The notes below the pieces were generated by a model. That model was not told where the DNA came from. It made no database searches and saw only the letters and a program-made list of their open reading frames with translations. This document shows, one piece after another, positions 7,209 to 16,272 of a stretch of 25,986 bases of DNA. A program made the position numbers and the translations under genes. Source of the DNA: Thermoplasmata archaeon (GTDB lineage Archaea > Thermoplasmatota > E2 > UBA202 > DSCA01); assembly GCA_021159125.1 (NCBI GenBank), contig JAGGSL010000015.1, positions 1 to 25,986 on the forward strand. Direction: 5' to 3'. Each line of letters opens with the position of its first letter. Position 1 is the stretch's first letter.

Positions 7209-7907
7209 ATGAAAACGAATGCATTTAGGTTGGGTTTGGTTTTAGGAATAGCAGCGCTTTTGGTAGTGCCGGCAATTTCGTTGCCCGCTTCTTCAAGCAG
7301 CGAGCAGAAGGTTATACCTGTAACCTGCTCTGTGGTTAAGCAGACCGGAGGGGCTGCAGTTGATGTACAGGCTTCAATAACCGTAAGGGAGGCAAAAGAG
7401 TTGTCACAGAAAATAAATGAGGCAGCACAATCTTTCAAAGTTCTGTATTCCGATTCGTCATCGGATGAAGAGAAGAGCAGGGCAAGGGAGATAATAGAGA
7501 ATGCCGTGCAGATGATGGTCGACTTGGGTATACTGCCTGCAGAGTATGCCACACCATTGGTAAATAGGCTGCTTTGGGGCCCTTCACACGGTTTCGACGT
7601 ATTTACACCCATAATCAGCGTAGGGCAGGGTTGCTCATGGATTCCTCTTTATCCCGGAGAGGCTTTCCTTGGAATCATGCTCAGGCCGATATTCGTGCTG
7701 TATCCCATGATTGGATATACGGGCTCTCTCAGCGTGAATCTCATTCCGCCAAGAATAGAATACTGGGATCTTGTTGGGCCTCAGGTGTTCATGGCATGGG
7801 GATTTGCAGGAATATACATTAACTTCGGGAAGATAGGGCTCGGCGTTCCAAACACAAACTTCATGCTTGGCTATTCTATTGCCACAGCAGGAATAAGCCT
7901 TCTATAG
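7209..7907 (+). CDS. Secreted or membrane-associated protein of unknown function
   Basis: I do not recognise this 232-residue protein. It begins with a clear signal peptide (basic MKTNAFRLG, then LVLGIAALLVVPAISLPA). Next comes a mostly helical, charged region (about 55-115) including EAKELSQKINEAAQSFKVL and a Ser/Asp/Glu stretch. The C-terminal half (120-232) is rich in Gly, Pro and aromatic residues and predominantly hydrophobic, with alternating segments such as IYINFGKIGLGVPN that look more like beta structure than classic transmembrane helices. It ends with a short hydrophobic tail without basic residues, so there is no obvious sorting signal. It has its own promoter, a strong Shine-Dalgarno site, and no tight coupling to its neighbours. 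Confidence 0.72.
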   Translation: MKTNAFRLGLVLGIAALLVVPAISLPASSSSEQKVIPVTCSVVKQTGGAAVDVQASITVREAKELSQKINEAAQSFKVLYSDSSSDEEKSRAREIIENAVQMMVDLGILPAEYATPLVNRLLWGPSHGFDVFTPIISVGQGCSWIPLYPGEAFLGIMLRPIFVLYPMIGYTGSLSVNLIPPRIEYWDLVGPQVFMAWGFAGIYINFGKIGLGVPNTNFMLGYSIATAGISLL

Positions 7908-7936
7908 GCTTTCTTTCCCCTTATCCAAATTTTTTG
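7908..7936 (+). terminator. Possible T-rich terminator after the secreted-protein gene
   Basis: The bases after the stop are pyrimidine-rich and end in a run of six T (about 7930-7935), like the T-tract terminators of archaea. No stem is visible. Confidence 0.35.
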
Positions 7937-7944
7937 ATGCTAAG

Positions 7945-7953
7945 CTTTATTAA
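7945..7953 (+). promoter_or_regulatory. TATA-like box of the UbiA-family gene
   Basis: CTTTATTAA is centred 27 nt before the ATG at 7976, which predicts a leaderless mRNA and supports that start. Confidence 0.5.
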
Positions 7954-7975
7954 TGAGATGTGTATTTAGATTTTA

Positions 7976-8890
7976 ATGGGTGGACAAGTTAAGGCATGGC
8001 TACAACTGGTTAGACCATTTACTCTCGTAGCACCATTTATCGCGGTATTTTTTGGGGTAATCATACAGCTGGCAGCATACGGAAATTTATCCTCATTCTG
8101 GCCAAATCTTCATGTAATCATATTTGCGTCTCTCGCCCTGTCTGCAGCTCAGGCGGTCGGGCAGATACTGAACCAGATAGAGGATGTTGAGATAGATATA
8201 CAGAATCACAAGGATTACCGTCCTATTCCGAGCGGAAAAATAAGCATATCCCAGGCAGAGATAGCAGCATGGACTCTTGCGGTATTCTCAATACTTGTTG
8301 GATTTGCAGTCGGCGCTTATTATGGAATGTTCATGATGGTTTTCATTCTGTTTGGCATATTTTATAATCTCGAACCTTTCAGAGTAAAAAAGCGTCTCTG
8401 GGTGAATACGATATCACTTTCTCTTTCCCGCGGTCTGCTGCCGCTTCCTGCGGCGTGGAGCATATTTGGCAATCCTGGAGATGCAGCTCCGTGGCTCCTT
8501 GGAAGCGTAATGGCCGTGTGGGTGCTTGCATGGCAGAATACAAAGGACATAGATGATATCGAGGGGGACAGAAATTGTGGTATAATAACGCCTGTTGTTT
8601 ACCACAAATGGAAGACGCTGGTATACATAATCGGCTTTCTGTCAGTGCTGACTTTCATATTGCTGGTTTTCTATGTGGCATCCGGATGGCTGCCTCCCAA
8701 CATGCTCGCTCTTTTCATTCTTGCGTTTCCCACTGCCTGGATGTTTTACAAAATGGCTAAAAACAACATTTCCGTCACAACACTTGAGAATAACGAGCTC
8801 TGGGCCTCTTTCTATCTCACTCTCGGAGGATTTTACATAGTTGCTGCTGCTGCATATCTGCTGGGTTCATATCTGACGCTGTTTTCCTAA
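7976..8890 (+). CDS. UbiA-family prenyltransferase
   Basis: A polytopic membrane enzyme of 304 residues that transfers a polyprenyl chain from its diphosphate to an acceptor. Both Asp-rich metal-diphosphate motifs are present: NQIEDVEIDIQNHKDYRPIP (66-85) and NTKDIDDIEGDRNCG (188-202). About eight or nine hydrophobic segments surround them. In archaea the commonest member makes digeranylgeranylglyceryl phosphate for ether lipids; others act on quinones, haem or tetrapyrroles. The segment NLEPFRVKKRLWVNTISLSLSRG also resembles chlorophyll-synthase-like members, so I leave the acceptor open. It has its own TATA-like box. Its stop overlaps the stop of elp3 on the other strand by 4 bp. Confidence 0.88.
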   Translation: MGGQVKAWLQLVRPFTLVAPFIAVFFGVIIQLAAYGNLSSFWPNLHVIIFASLALSAAQAVGQILNQIEDVEIDIQNHKDYRPIPSGKISISQAEIAAWTLAVFSILVGFAVGAYYGMFMMVFILFGIFYNLEPFRVKKRLWVNTISLSLSRGLLPLPAAWSIFGNPGDAAPWLLGSVMAVWVLAWQNTKDIDDIEGDRNCGIITPVVYHKWKTLVYIIGFLSVLTFILLVFYVASGWLPPNMLALFILAFPTAWMFYKMAKNNISVTTLENNELWASFYLTLGGFYIVAAAAYLLGSYLTLFS

Positions 8891-10485
8891 TCCAGTGATT
8901 TGCTCATATAAATACCGTCTCTTCCATATCCCAATTTTCTGTAATATTCTCTGACGCCTATACCGCTCAAAACAAGGATTTTTTCTTTTCCAGCTTCTCT
9001 TGCAATCTCTTCTGCCTCGCCAAGAAGCTGCTTTCCGTATCCGCGGTGCTGCCACTCCTTCCCTGCCTTCTTTCCGATCGGCACAAGGGAGCCGCTCACC
9101 CTCAACTCCCTCACAATTGCATCGTTTTCTCCCACTTCAGGGCGATGAGGCGCAAAGGGGAAGCGGAGGCGGCAGTAGCCCACAATCACATCATTTTTTG
9201 TATCCTCCATTGAAAGAAATATTTCCTTTCCCCCGCTTGCTTCATACTTCCGCCTCACCATCTCAACCTCCGCCACCTCCACCCCCTCCTTATACCGGCG
9301 ATGGCCCACTTCCCTGCATCTTATGCACCTGCACTTCTTCCCTTCCCTTTCCATTTTGAGTTGGACAAGCTGGCGGAGGTTGCTTTTTTTCACCCCTGCA
9401 TCTATCAAGTTTGCAGGTATATCTCTTTCAACGCGCTGGATGCGGACCCATTCAGGAACATATTCCTTCATTTCTGAAATGAGATCCACTGCCTCTTCAG
9501 CGGTGAGCGGCTCGTATTCCCCGTTTTTCCATTTCTGGTATAGTAAAGATGGCTTTACCACAAGGGTCGGGTAAATTTTGAGCATGTCCGGCCGGAAATT
9601 TTCGTCGCTGAACATTCTCCTGAAAGATTCAAGGTCTTTGTCTCTGTCGCTTCCCGGCAAACCCGGCATTATGTGGTAGCATATTTTGAGGCCAGAATCT
9701 CTCGCTATCCTTGTTGCATCTGAAATGTCAGAAACGGTATGGCCTCTTCTCATTTCATAAAGCACCGAATCATTTAAAATCTGGGCACCGAGCTCGACCC
9801 TTGTTGCGCCTATTTCAAGCGCTCTGTCGACATGCTGGAGCCTGAACCAGTCGGGCCTTGTCTCAACCGTCATCCCCACGCATCTATGCTTTGTCCTTTC
9901 ATTCAAAAATTTTGCTTCTTCAAGGTTTGCCGCATTTTTTCCATTCATGGCGTCATAGCATCGTTTTGCAAACCACTCCTGATAATGAAAATCCCGGGCC
10001 GTGAAAGTTCCGCCCATTATAATGAGCTCGATTTTATCTGCGTCATGCCCCACTGTTTCAAGCTGCTTTATCCTGTCCTTCGTCTGTTCAAAAGGGTCAT
10101 AATTGTGCATGCTTGCCCTCTGCGCGGCAGGCTCCTTCCCGGTATAGCTCTGGGCGGAGAACGGAGGTCCGCCAGGGCAGGGAATGCATCTTCCGTGAGG
10201 GCAGGGATGCGGCGATGTCATCACTGCAATGACTGCCACTCCTGAGAGGGTTCTAACCGGCTTTCTTTGCAGCAGATTTCTCATATCCTGCTTCCTTTTA
10301 TCTGGCAGGCTCATCAAAATTTGAGTATTTGTCGGCATTGTTGATATGCCATTTTCCCTGCACCACTTTTTCTTGAATTTTTCTATAGAATTTTTGTCGG
10401 TTATGTATCCCTGTTCTATGCCTTCCTCTATTTTTTTTGACAGCTCTTTTATCTTTTCATCTTTCTGAATGTTATCGTCTTTCAT
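8887..10485 (-). CDS. elp3: Elp3-type radical SAM / acetyltransferase tRNA-modifying enzyme
   Basis: Builds the carboxymethyl group at carbon 5 of wobble uridine (U34) in tRNA from acetyl-CoA; archaeal Elp3 works without the other Elongator subunits. At the N terminus are a helical tRNA-binding part (1-70) and then SPHPCPHGRCIPCPGGPP, with C95, C100 and C103 as probable ligands of the 4Fe-4S cluster of the radical SAM domain. QSYTGKEPAAQRA and the following barrel (to about 370) match Elp3. A zinc-binding segment CRCIRCREVGHRRY follows, then a C-terminal GNAT domain (about 400-532) with HRGYGKQLLGEAEEIA and REYYRKLGYG. Length (532) is standard. The ATG directly follows the TAA of the small upstream gene (TAAATG), so the two are almost certainly cotranscribed and perhaps translationally coupled. 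Confidence 0.95.
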   Translation of the reverse strand: MKDDNIQKDEKIKELSKKIEEGIEQGYITDKNSIEKFKKKWCRENGISTMPTNTQILMSLPDKRKQDMRNLLQRKPVRTLSGVAVIAVMTSPHPCPHGRCIPCPGGPPFSAQSYTGKEPAAQRASMHNYDPFEQTKDRIKQLETVGHDADKIELIIMGGTFTARDFHYQEWFAKRCYDAMNGKNAANLEEAKFLNERTKHRCVGMTVETRPDWFRLQHVDRALEIGATRVELGAQILNDSVLYEMRRGHTVSDISDATRIARDSGLKICYHIMPGLPGSDRDKDLESFRRMFSDENFRPDMLKIYPTLVVKPSLLYQKWKNGEYEPLTAEEAVDLISEMKEYVPEWVRIQRVERDIPANLIDAGVKKSNLRQLVQLKMEREGKKCRCIRCREVGHRRYKEGVEVAEVEMVRRKYEASGGKEIFLSMEDTKNDVIVGYCRLRFPFAPHRPEVGENDAIVRELRVSGSLVPIGKKAGKEWQHRGYGKQLLGEAEEIAREAGKEKILVLSGIGVREYYRKLGYGRDGIYMSKSLD

Positions 10486-10779
10486 TTATGTATATGCCAT
10501 ACCACTTTCGCTTTCTATTTTTTCATTATCTGAATTATATTTCTCCATGATATCCTCACGGTCAACAAAAGTTTCCATCAAACGTGTTATGCGTTTCTTG
10601 AATTCGCTATCCTGTATGTGCATCTCTTCATAAATCTTGCTTATTAGTTTAACCAAATCTGCAAATATGGGAAATAAAGCCTCCTGCGTTTCATAAACCT
10701 CCTCCAGCATCGCCTCATTGTATCTGATTTCGTCTTCCAACTCTTTTATTTTCTTTAAAACGTCCTTATTTGCCTTCAT
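10486..10779 (-). CDS. Small helical coiled-coil protein upstream of elp3
   Basis: I do not recognise a family. The product has 97 residues, is acidic and almost wholly helical in appearance. The first 30 residues (VLKKIKELEDEIRYNEAMLE) have coiled-coil heptads. A more hydrophobic middle follows (ALFPIFADLVKLISKIYEEM), then a charged helix (KKRITRLMETFVDREDIMEK) and an unstructured acidic tail. There is no signal peptide, membrane segment or cysteine. The start is supported by GGAGATGA about 6-13 nt upstream. Its TAA abuts the elp3 ATG, so it is the first gene of that transcription unit. It could be an Elp3 partner or an unrelated passenger; nothing in the sequence decides. Confidence 0.68.
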   Translation of the reverse strand: MKANKDVLKKIKELEDEIRYNEAMLEEVYETQEALFPIFADLVKLISKIYEEMHIQDSEFKKRITRLMETFVDREDIMEKYNSDNEKIESESGMAYT

Positions 10780-10819
10780 GATTCTTCATCTCCTGGAAAT
10801 TGTGAAATAATAGGGGTTA

Positions 10820-13800
10820 TTAAACTTTCTTGTCCCTTCTTTTCATTAACATTATCGATACAAATATGCCTGTAAGCAATGCAATTATCTCAAATCCCGG
10901 TGTGTTGCTGGAAGTTATCTCTATGGTCTTTGTTATTGTGCTTTCCCCTCCTTCATTATCTTTCACGGTCAACGTTATGGTATATTTCCCGCTTTCTTTG
11001 TAAGAATGCTGTGGATTCTGTTTGTCCGATGCTGTTCCATCCCCAAAATCCCAGTGCCATGCTATTATCTTGCCATCATCGCTTGATACATCGGTGAAGT
11101 TTATTTTCTCGCCGGCAGACGCTTTTTCCGGGATGAAGAAAAATTCTGCAGTTGGAAGTGCATTTGAAACAGTTATTTTCTTTGTTATCGTTGATTTGGC
11201 GCCGGAATCATCTGTTACGGTTAGCGTGACCGCATATACTCCGCTCTTATGGTATTTGTGCTGCGGATTCTTTTCCTGTAGTGTGGTGCCATCTCCGAAA
11301 TCCCATGTGTAGTTTGTAATAAAACCGTCGGAATCGATTGATCCGTCGGTAAATTGTATCGTATCTGATGTTGATGGGTTTTCAGGGGTAAAGCTGAAGT
11401 TTGCATCAGGAGGAACATTTAGCACCTCTATGCTCACGTTATAACTGCTTTTCTCCCCGCTTCCGTCTTCTACAGTAAGGGAAACATTATACACCCCGCT
11501 GCGGTCATATGAGTGCAAAGGATTCTGCTCGCTGCTGGTGTTGCCATCTCCGAAATCCCAGTCCCAGGATTTTATATCCGCCCGCCCGTTTGGATCTGTG
11601 GAACGGTCCATGAAGCTTATTTCATCTCCTGAGAATGGATTTTTTGGATAGTATGAGAATAAGGCGGTCGGAGGGCTGTTGGGGATGGCAGATGCATTTT
11701 CATATAATCCCATGAGGGGGTAGTTATCCCTGCTTCCTGCTCCGGGTACTTTGTAGGGTATGTCTCCTATCCCATCACTTCCGGAGAGATTCTGGGCATT
11801 TCCTTTATACATATCCGTACCTGCATAATCACTCCAGTAATTTCCTCCAGAGGGATATCCGTTATCCCATGAGTTGTTAACCCCGGTATCGAAAGCATTT
11901 TCAACATTGTATGCAAAGTTGTTGTGGTATATCTTATTATTTTTTCCTTCTATCTCCACCCCATAAACATTTTTCCAGAATGAGCAGTTGATTATTTCAT
12001 TGCCATCTGATTTTATATTTAGCCCGTGAAGGTTGTGATGTATGAGCGATGTGAAAATCATATTTGAGGAGGATGCGTTTACAATGCTTATTCCGTCTGT
12101 GTTATTGTATATCGTGCATTTCTCCACTCTGTTGTCTGAACCGTCCTCGATAAATAAGCCGTATTCATTGCCGAAAATAGAACAATTTCGTATTTCTGCA
12201 TATGAAGAGGAGTTTGAAAAAATGCCGTAAGTGTTGTTGTATATGCCGTCACAATCTTCAATGCTTGCATTGTCGGAGCTATACAGTGAAATTCCATAAT
12301 TATTTTCGGTTACATCGCATTTTTCGACAGACAGGGTTGACATCGATACATGCAGCCCATAAAAATTGTTTGTAAACGAACAGTCCGTTATGTCGAGCGA
12401 GGAATGGCGGGCATAGACCCCTTTATCATTTTCCTTAAATATGCAATTCGTTACATCTGCGCTTGAATCTCCAGCGTACAATCCTGTATCGCTGTTGTTG
12501 AGTGTATTTCCAAATAATTTCACCATATAGGATTGAGAGAGGTTCACTCCTTCGTCATTTTCCCGGATTTCATTTATTGAAATGTTAGATAGCTCCGAGT
12601 TTATCATATGTATGCCGTATTCATTACCATAAATTCTATTCGAGGAGATAAAATTATTATCTGATTTGAAAAGTCTGATGCCGCTCTTCTCATTTTCGTA
12701 GATTGTTGTATTCTCAATTTTATTTGAATCCACGTTCTCTATATTTATGCCCAGCCAGTTGAAGGATATGGTGCTGTCCTTTATCGCAAAATTTCCGTTT
12801 TCCTTTCCCACACTGTACATATTTATTCCCCTCTGCCCGTTGGAGGAAATATTGCAGTTCGTTATGGAAATATCATGAGATGAGCGGAATATTACCCCGT
12901 CATTGGTGTTGAATGAAATTATTGTATTTTTTATGACACCATTGCCGGATGAGATGACGACCATGCCATCAATGTTATCTGAAAAGTTGCTCCCTGTTAC
13001 GGAAAAGTTGCTTGAATTGACTATCAGTATGCCTTCTCCGTTATTTTCCGTTGAAGCATTAACTGCAAAATCAGCACAGTTTATAAACGCAATATAGCCG
13101 GCCATGCCGTTTATTGTGCCTGCAGAGCCATTCACCATATAATACACAGGCATTCCGTTTACTTTATTTGACGCATCCATGTCCTCATAAAAGTGTTCAA
13201 CTTCGCTTCCTTCAACATCTATGCCATAATCATTTTCATTAAATTTGTTTTCTGTAAATGTATTCAGGGGAGAATACGAGAGAAGAAGCCCTGTGCCGCT
13301 TTCCTTTATCTCATTTTCAGAAATGCTGTTATACCTGCTGTTTATGATTTCAAATGCTGTTGAGCTTTCCTTCATTGTATTGTTTTTCAATGTATTGTGC
13401 TGCGAGTTTTCCATCACAATGCTCTTTTCGTTTTTAGAAAGTGTACAATTTAGAACGTTATTATAACTGGAATTTTTCATGTACAGGCCGCAAGTATTAT
13501 TCGAAAACGAAATGTTTTCAAGAGTTGAATATGAAAAATTATCGAGATATATGCCATATACGTTTTTTGATAGCGAGGCTGTAATATTTACACTGCCCAA
13601 ACCATCCCAATCTGCCCCATATATGCCGTATGTGTTGTCATGGATTGAACAATTCCCTATCATGCCCCGTCCCTGCATTTTAACTCCGATATCATTTCCA
13701 TATATCTCGGAATCCCTGAGCGTTATGTTGCCGCCGTGCGCTGCCAGCCCCACATTACCTCCGTGTACAGTACAATTTTTTATCATGGCGCTGGAATTCG

Positions 13801-16210
13801 TTAAGTTCAGGCCGTACCCACCGGTGTAGTTGCAGTAATTTATTTCCACAACCGAACACTCCCTGATATTCGCTCCGCCATAAGAGAAAGAAGAGCTGAA
13901 TATTCCAATTCTTGAAGAATTCGTGGCGTATAATCCATCCGGGCTATGGGAATCGAATTCGCTGTTGCTTACCGTTATGTAATCACTTCCATCGATGTAA
14001 ATTCCATAACCATTATCTGAAAATGAACATCCGTTTATCAGCGTGTTATAAGAGGAATCAATATTTATTCCGTTGTTGTTATTTGTGATACTGCAGTTTG
14101 TTATCCTATGCCCATCTCCGTTTATGAGAATACCCACTGCATTGAGATTCAATGTGTTATTATCAACCGAGGTAGAATTATCCGAAAGCAGCCTTATTCC
14201 ATTTCCATTTCCGTTTATGTTGTTGCCATCTATACTGCATTCTCCCGACGTGTAAACATCTATTGCGAATGAATTGCCCTCGAAATTATTGCTGTCAACT
14301 TTATTCCCATCTCCGTTTATAATCTCAACGGCAAAAATGTTATTTACGAAATTATTGCTGTCAACTTTATTCCCATCTCCGTTGATATCGGTACCGTTGG
14401 TGTTTTGCAAAATATTATTATTTTCAATAAGGTTGCGGGAGCCATCTATTATCGCTCCTTTTATGTTGCCTGTTATGCTGCTGTTGGTGACTTTGCCATC
14501 ATCTCCCTTCATATACAATCCGATTTTTGAATCAGTGAATACGCAGTTCTTTATGGTGACGTTATTTGCCTGAACTTCTATTCCTGCATTATTGGAAGCA
14601 TTTTTTACTTCCAGGTTTTTTATTTCCGTTTTGTCGGCAGTGACGGTTATGGCATTTCCGGCGCCCATTCCGTCAATGACTGCATTTTCTCCTTCAATTA
14701 TGACTGTTTTGTCTACCACCACATTCTCCCTGTAATTCCCTTCAAGGACATATATGTGGTATCCCTCGCTTGCATTGTTCACTGCTTCCTGGACGGTATG
14801 TACATGTTTCGCATCATACCATTCCGGAGGTGCATCATCATCGACATATATGTTTGCTATCCTGATATAATAAACTTTGCTTGATGAAGCACCGTCATTG
14901 TCTCTGACAGTTAGATTTATGGCGTAGGTACCGCTTTTTGCAAAGGTATGAGTTGCGTTCCTCTCATAGCTTATATTTCCGTCGCCGAAGTTCCACGTAT
15001 AATTCACAATATACCCGTCCATATCGTATGATTCATCGGTGAAATTCACCGCCTCTCCGTCCGCAGGGTACTGGGGCTCCCATGAAAAATTTACTACCGG
15101 AGGAGCATTCACAATTTCAATTTCCTTTGAGCGGGTATTAAGGGCATATCCTTCGTCGATTACCGTCAGCGTTACAGTATAAGTTTTCTTTTCAGCGAAC
15201 TGATGCGCAGGATTCTGCTCGTAGCTTGTATTCCCATCACCGAAATCCCACGTCCAGTTTACTATCTCATCATCTATACCGGATGAATTATCGCTGAATT
15301 GAACCATGTCAAGCACAGTCGGCGCAAGGGGAGACCAGAAAAAATTCACATACGGAATTTCATTGAATGTATTCACCATCTTTGTTGTTGAATTGGATGC
15401 CGAGTCATCATCCTTTATTGTGAGAGTTACATAATATGCGCCGTATTGGCTGTAATTGTGAACCGGATTTTGCTCATGGCTTATGTTACCGTCGCCAAAA
15501 TCCCATGTATAGTTTGCAATACTACCGTCCGAATCATGAGAGTAGTCCAGGAATTTTATGGAGTCGCTATCTCTGGTCCAGTAAAAATCGGCAACTGGCG
15601 GAACATTGAACACAAAAATCTGTTTTGTGACGCTGTTCCCGCCGCTTGAATAATCCTTCACAAACAACGTTATGTCATATGTTCCATCGTCTGCATATCT
15701 ATGAACAGGATTTCTCTCATAACTTATGCTTCCATCACCAAAATCCCATGTCCAGTTGTATATGTCATCGTCGGGATCTGTTGAATTGTCCCAGAATTGA
15801 ATCATATCTGATGTGGTTGGTGTTTCCGGCTCCCAGTAAAAATCTACCGCCGGTGTGCCGCCATCTGTCATATTGAGGTATTTGGCAAGTGTTATGTCAT
15901 CACCGTCTTTTTTCATTATCAGCGTGATGGTATAATTTTTACCTTCGGCATAATCGTGGTTAACTTTTTTTCCGTAGCCAATACTTCCATCACCAAAATC
16001 CCATGTATAATTTGAGATGCCAGAGGCTATGGCGGTGAAAGTCACTTCCCCGCTTGTGCTGTTATATGCCCATACAAAATCCGTGGTCTTTACTTCAGAG
16101 TATGAAGGCGAAAGGCCTTTGCTCTCTTTCACCCCGTTTAAAGTTACAAGCATCAACGAAGCTATAACTGCCATTACAAAAATTACCCTTGCATTTGCTT
16201 TTGTCAACAT
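10820..16210 (-). CDS. Giant cell-surface protein: PKD domains, right-handed beta-helix, PGF-CTERM-like tail
   Basis: An exported 1796-residue surface protein. The signal peptide is MLTKANARVIFVMAVIASLM onward. Five PKD domains follow (about 42-453), each with a WDFGDG-type motif (at 70, 155, 236, 321 and WNFGDG at 406). Next is a very long right-handed beta-helix of NosD/CASH type (about 454-1505), opening with YVDDDAPPEW and HTVQEAVNNASEG. It consists of dozens of 22-24-residue coils rich in Asn, Gly and Ser, and closes with the NosD-like GGNYWSDYAG and DGIGDIPYKVPG. Three more PKD domains (1506-1768) lead to NTPGFEIIALLTGIFVSIML followed by MKRRDKKV. That tail (PGF at 1771-1773, hydrophobic helix, basic end) looks like a PGF-CTERM signal processed by archaeosortase A. 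Such proteins bind or cleave polysaccharides or form surface structures; no catalytic site is evident. Many Asn-X-Ser/Thr sequons suggest N-glycosylation. Confidence 0.93.
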   Translation of the reverse strand: MLTKANARVIFVMAVIASLMLVTLNGVKESKGLSPSYSEVKTTDFVWAYNSTSGEVTFTAIASGISNYTWDFGDGSIGYGKKVNHDYAEGKNYTITLIMKKDGDDITLAKYLNMTDGGTPAVDFYWEPETPTTSDMIQFWDNSTDPDDDIYNWTWDFGDGSISYERNPVHRYADDGTYDITLFVKDYSSGGNSVTKQIFVFNVPPVADFYWTRDSDSIKFLDYSHDSDGSIANYTWDFGDGNISHEQNPVHNYSQYGAYYVTLTIKDDDSASNSTTKMVNTFNEIPYVNFFWSPLAPTVLDMVQFSDNSSGIDDEIVNWTWDFGDGNTSYEQNPAHQFAEKKTYTVTLTVIDEGYALNTRSKEIEIVNAPPVVNFSWEPQYPADGEAVNFTDESYDMDGYIVNYTWNFGDGNISYERNATHTFAKSGTYAINLTVRDNDGASSSKVYYIRIANIYVDDDAPPEWYDAKHVHTVQEAVNNASEGYHIYVLEGNYRENVVVDKTVIIEGENAVIDGMGAGNAITVTADKTEIKNLEVKNASNNAGIEVQANNVTIKNCVFTDSKIGLYMKGDDGKVTNSSITGNIKGAIIDGSRNLIENNNILQNTNGTDINGDGNKVDSNNFVNNIFAVEIINGDGNKVDSNNFEGNSFAIDVYTSGECSIDGNNINGNGNGIRLLSDNSTSVDNNTLNLNAVGILINGDGHRITNCSITNNNNGINIDSSYNTLINGCSFSDNGYGIYIDGSDYITVSNSEFDSHSPDGLYATNSSRIGIFSSSFSYGGANIRECSVVEINYCNYTGGYGLNLTNSSAMIKNCTVHGGNVGLAAHGGNITLRDSEIYGNDIGVKMQGRGMIGNCSIHDNTYGIYGADWDGLGSVNITASLSKNVYGIYLDNFSYSTLENISFSNNTCGLYMKNSSYNNVLNCTLSKNEKSIVMENSQHNTLKNNTMKESSTAFEIINSRYNSISENEIKESGTGLLLSYSPLNTFTENKFNENDYGIDVEGSEVEHFYEDMDASNKVNGMPVYYMVNGSAGTINGMAGYIAFINCADFAVNASTENNGEGILIVNSSNFSVTGSNFSDNIDGMVVISSGNGVIKNTIISFNTNDGVIFRSSHDISITNCNISSNGQRGINMYSVGKENGNFAIKDSTISFNWLGINIENVDSNKIENTTIYENEKSGIRLFKSDNNFISSNRIYGNEYGIHMINSELSNISINEIRENDEGVNLSQSYMVKLFGNTLNNSDTGLYAGDSSADVTNCIFKENDKGVYARHSSLDITDCSFTNNFYGLHVSMSTLSVEKCDVTENNYGISLYSSDNASIEDCDGIYNNTYGIFSNSSSYAEIRNCSIFGNEYGLFIEDGSDNRVEKCTIYNNTDGISIVNASSSNMIFTSLIHHNLHGLNIKSDGNEIINCSFWKNVYGVEIEGKNNKIYHNNFAYNVENAFDTGVNNSWDNGYPSGGNYWSDYAGTDMYKGNAQNLSGSDGIGDIPYKVPGAGSRDNYPLMGLYENASAIPNSPPTALFSYYPKNPFSGDEISFMDRSTDPNGRADIKSWDWDFGDGNTSSEQNPLHSYDRSGVYNVSLTVEDGSGEKSSYNVSIEVLNVPPDANFSFTPENPSTSDTIQFTDGSIDSDGFITNYTWDFGDGTTLQEKNPQHKYHKSGVYAVTLTVTDDSGAKSTITKKITVSNALPTAEFFFIPEKASAGEKINFTDVSSDDGKIIAWHWDFGDGTASDKQNPQHSYKESGKYTITLTVKDNEGGESTITKTIEITSSNTPGFEIIALLTGIFVSIMLMKRRDKKV

Positions 16211-16212
16211 TT

Positions 16213-16262
16213 TTTCCCCCAGTTTTATGTTTTAAAATGAATATTGTATGCTTATTTATAAA
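16213..16262 (-). promoter_or_regulatory. Promoter and ribosome binding site of the giant surface-protein gene
   Basis: On the minus strand TTTATAAATA (plus-strand 16253-16262) is a TATA-like box, with transcription expected near 16232. A GGGGG run (plus-strand 16216-16220), 5 nt before the ATG, may act as a ribosome binding site. The gene therefore probably has a leader of about 20 nt. Confidence 0.45.
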
Positions 16263-16272
16263 TTTGTATGTA

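Noticed and set aside
11900..14700. Many short similar sequences that might suggest a CRISPR or tandem-repeat array
   Set aside because: The similarity follows codon triplets and encodes beta-helix coils of one long open frame. Repeat lengths and spacers are not constant, as they would be in a CRISPR array.
114..16210. The C25 peptidase and the giant beta-helix protein as one surface-processing system
   Set aside because: They are over 8 kb apart, separated by housekeeping genes. Nothing in sequence or regulation links them beyond both being exported.
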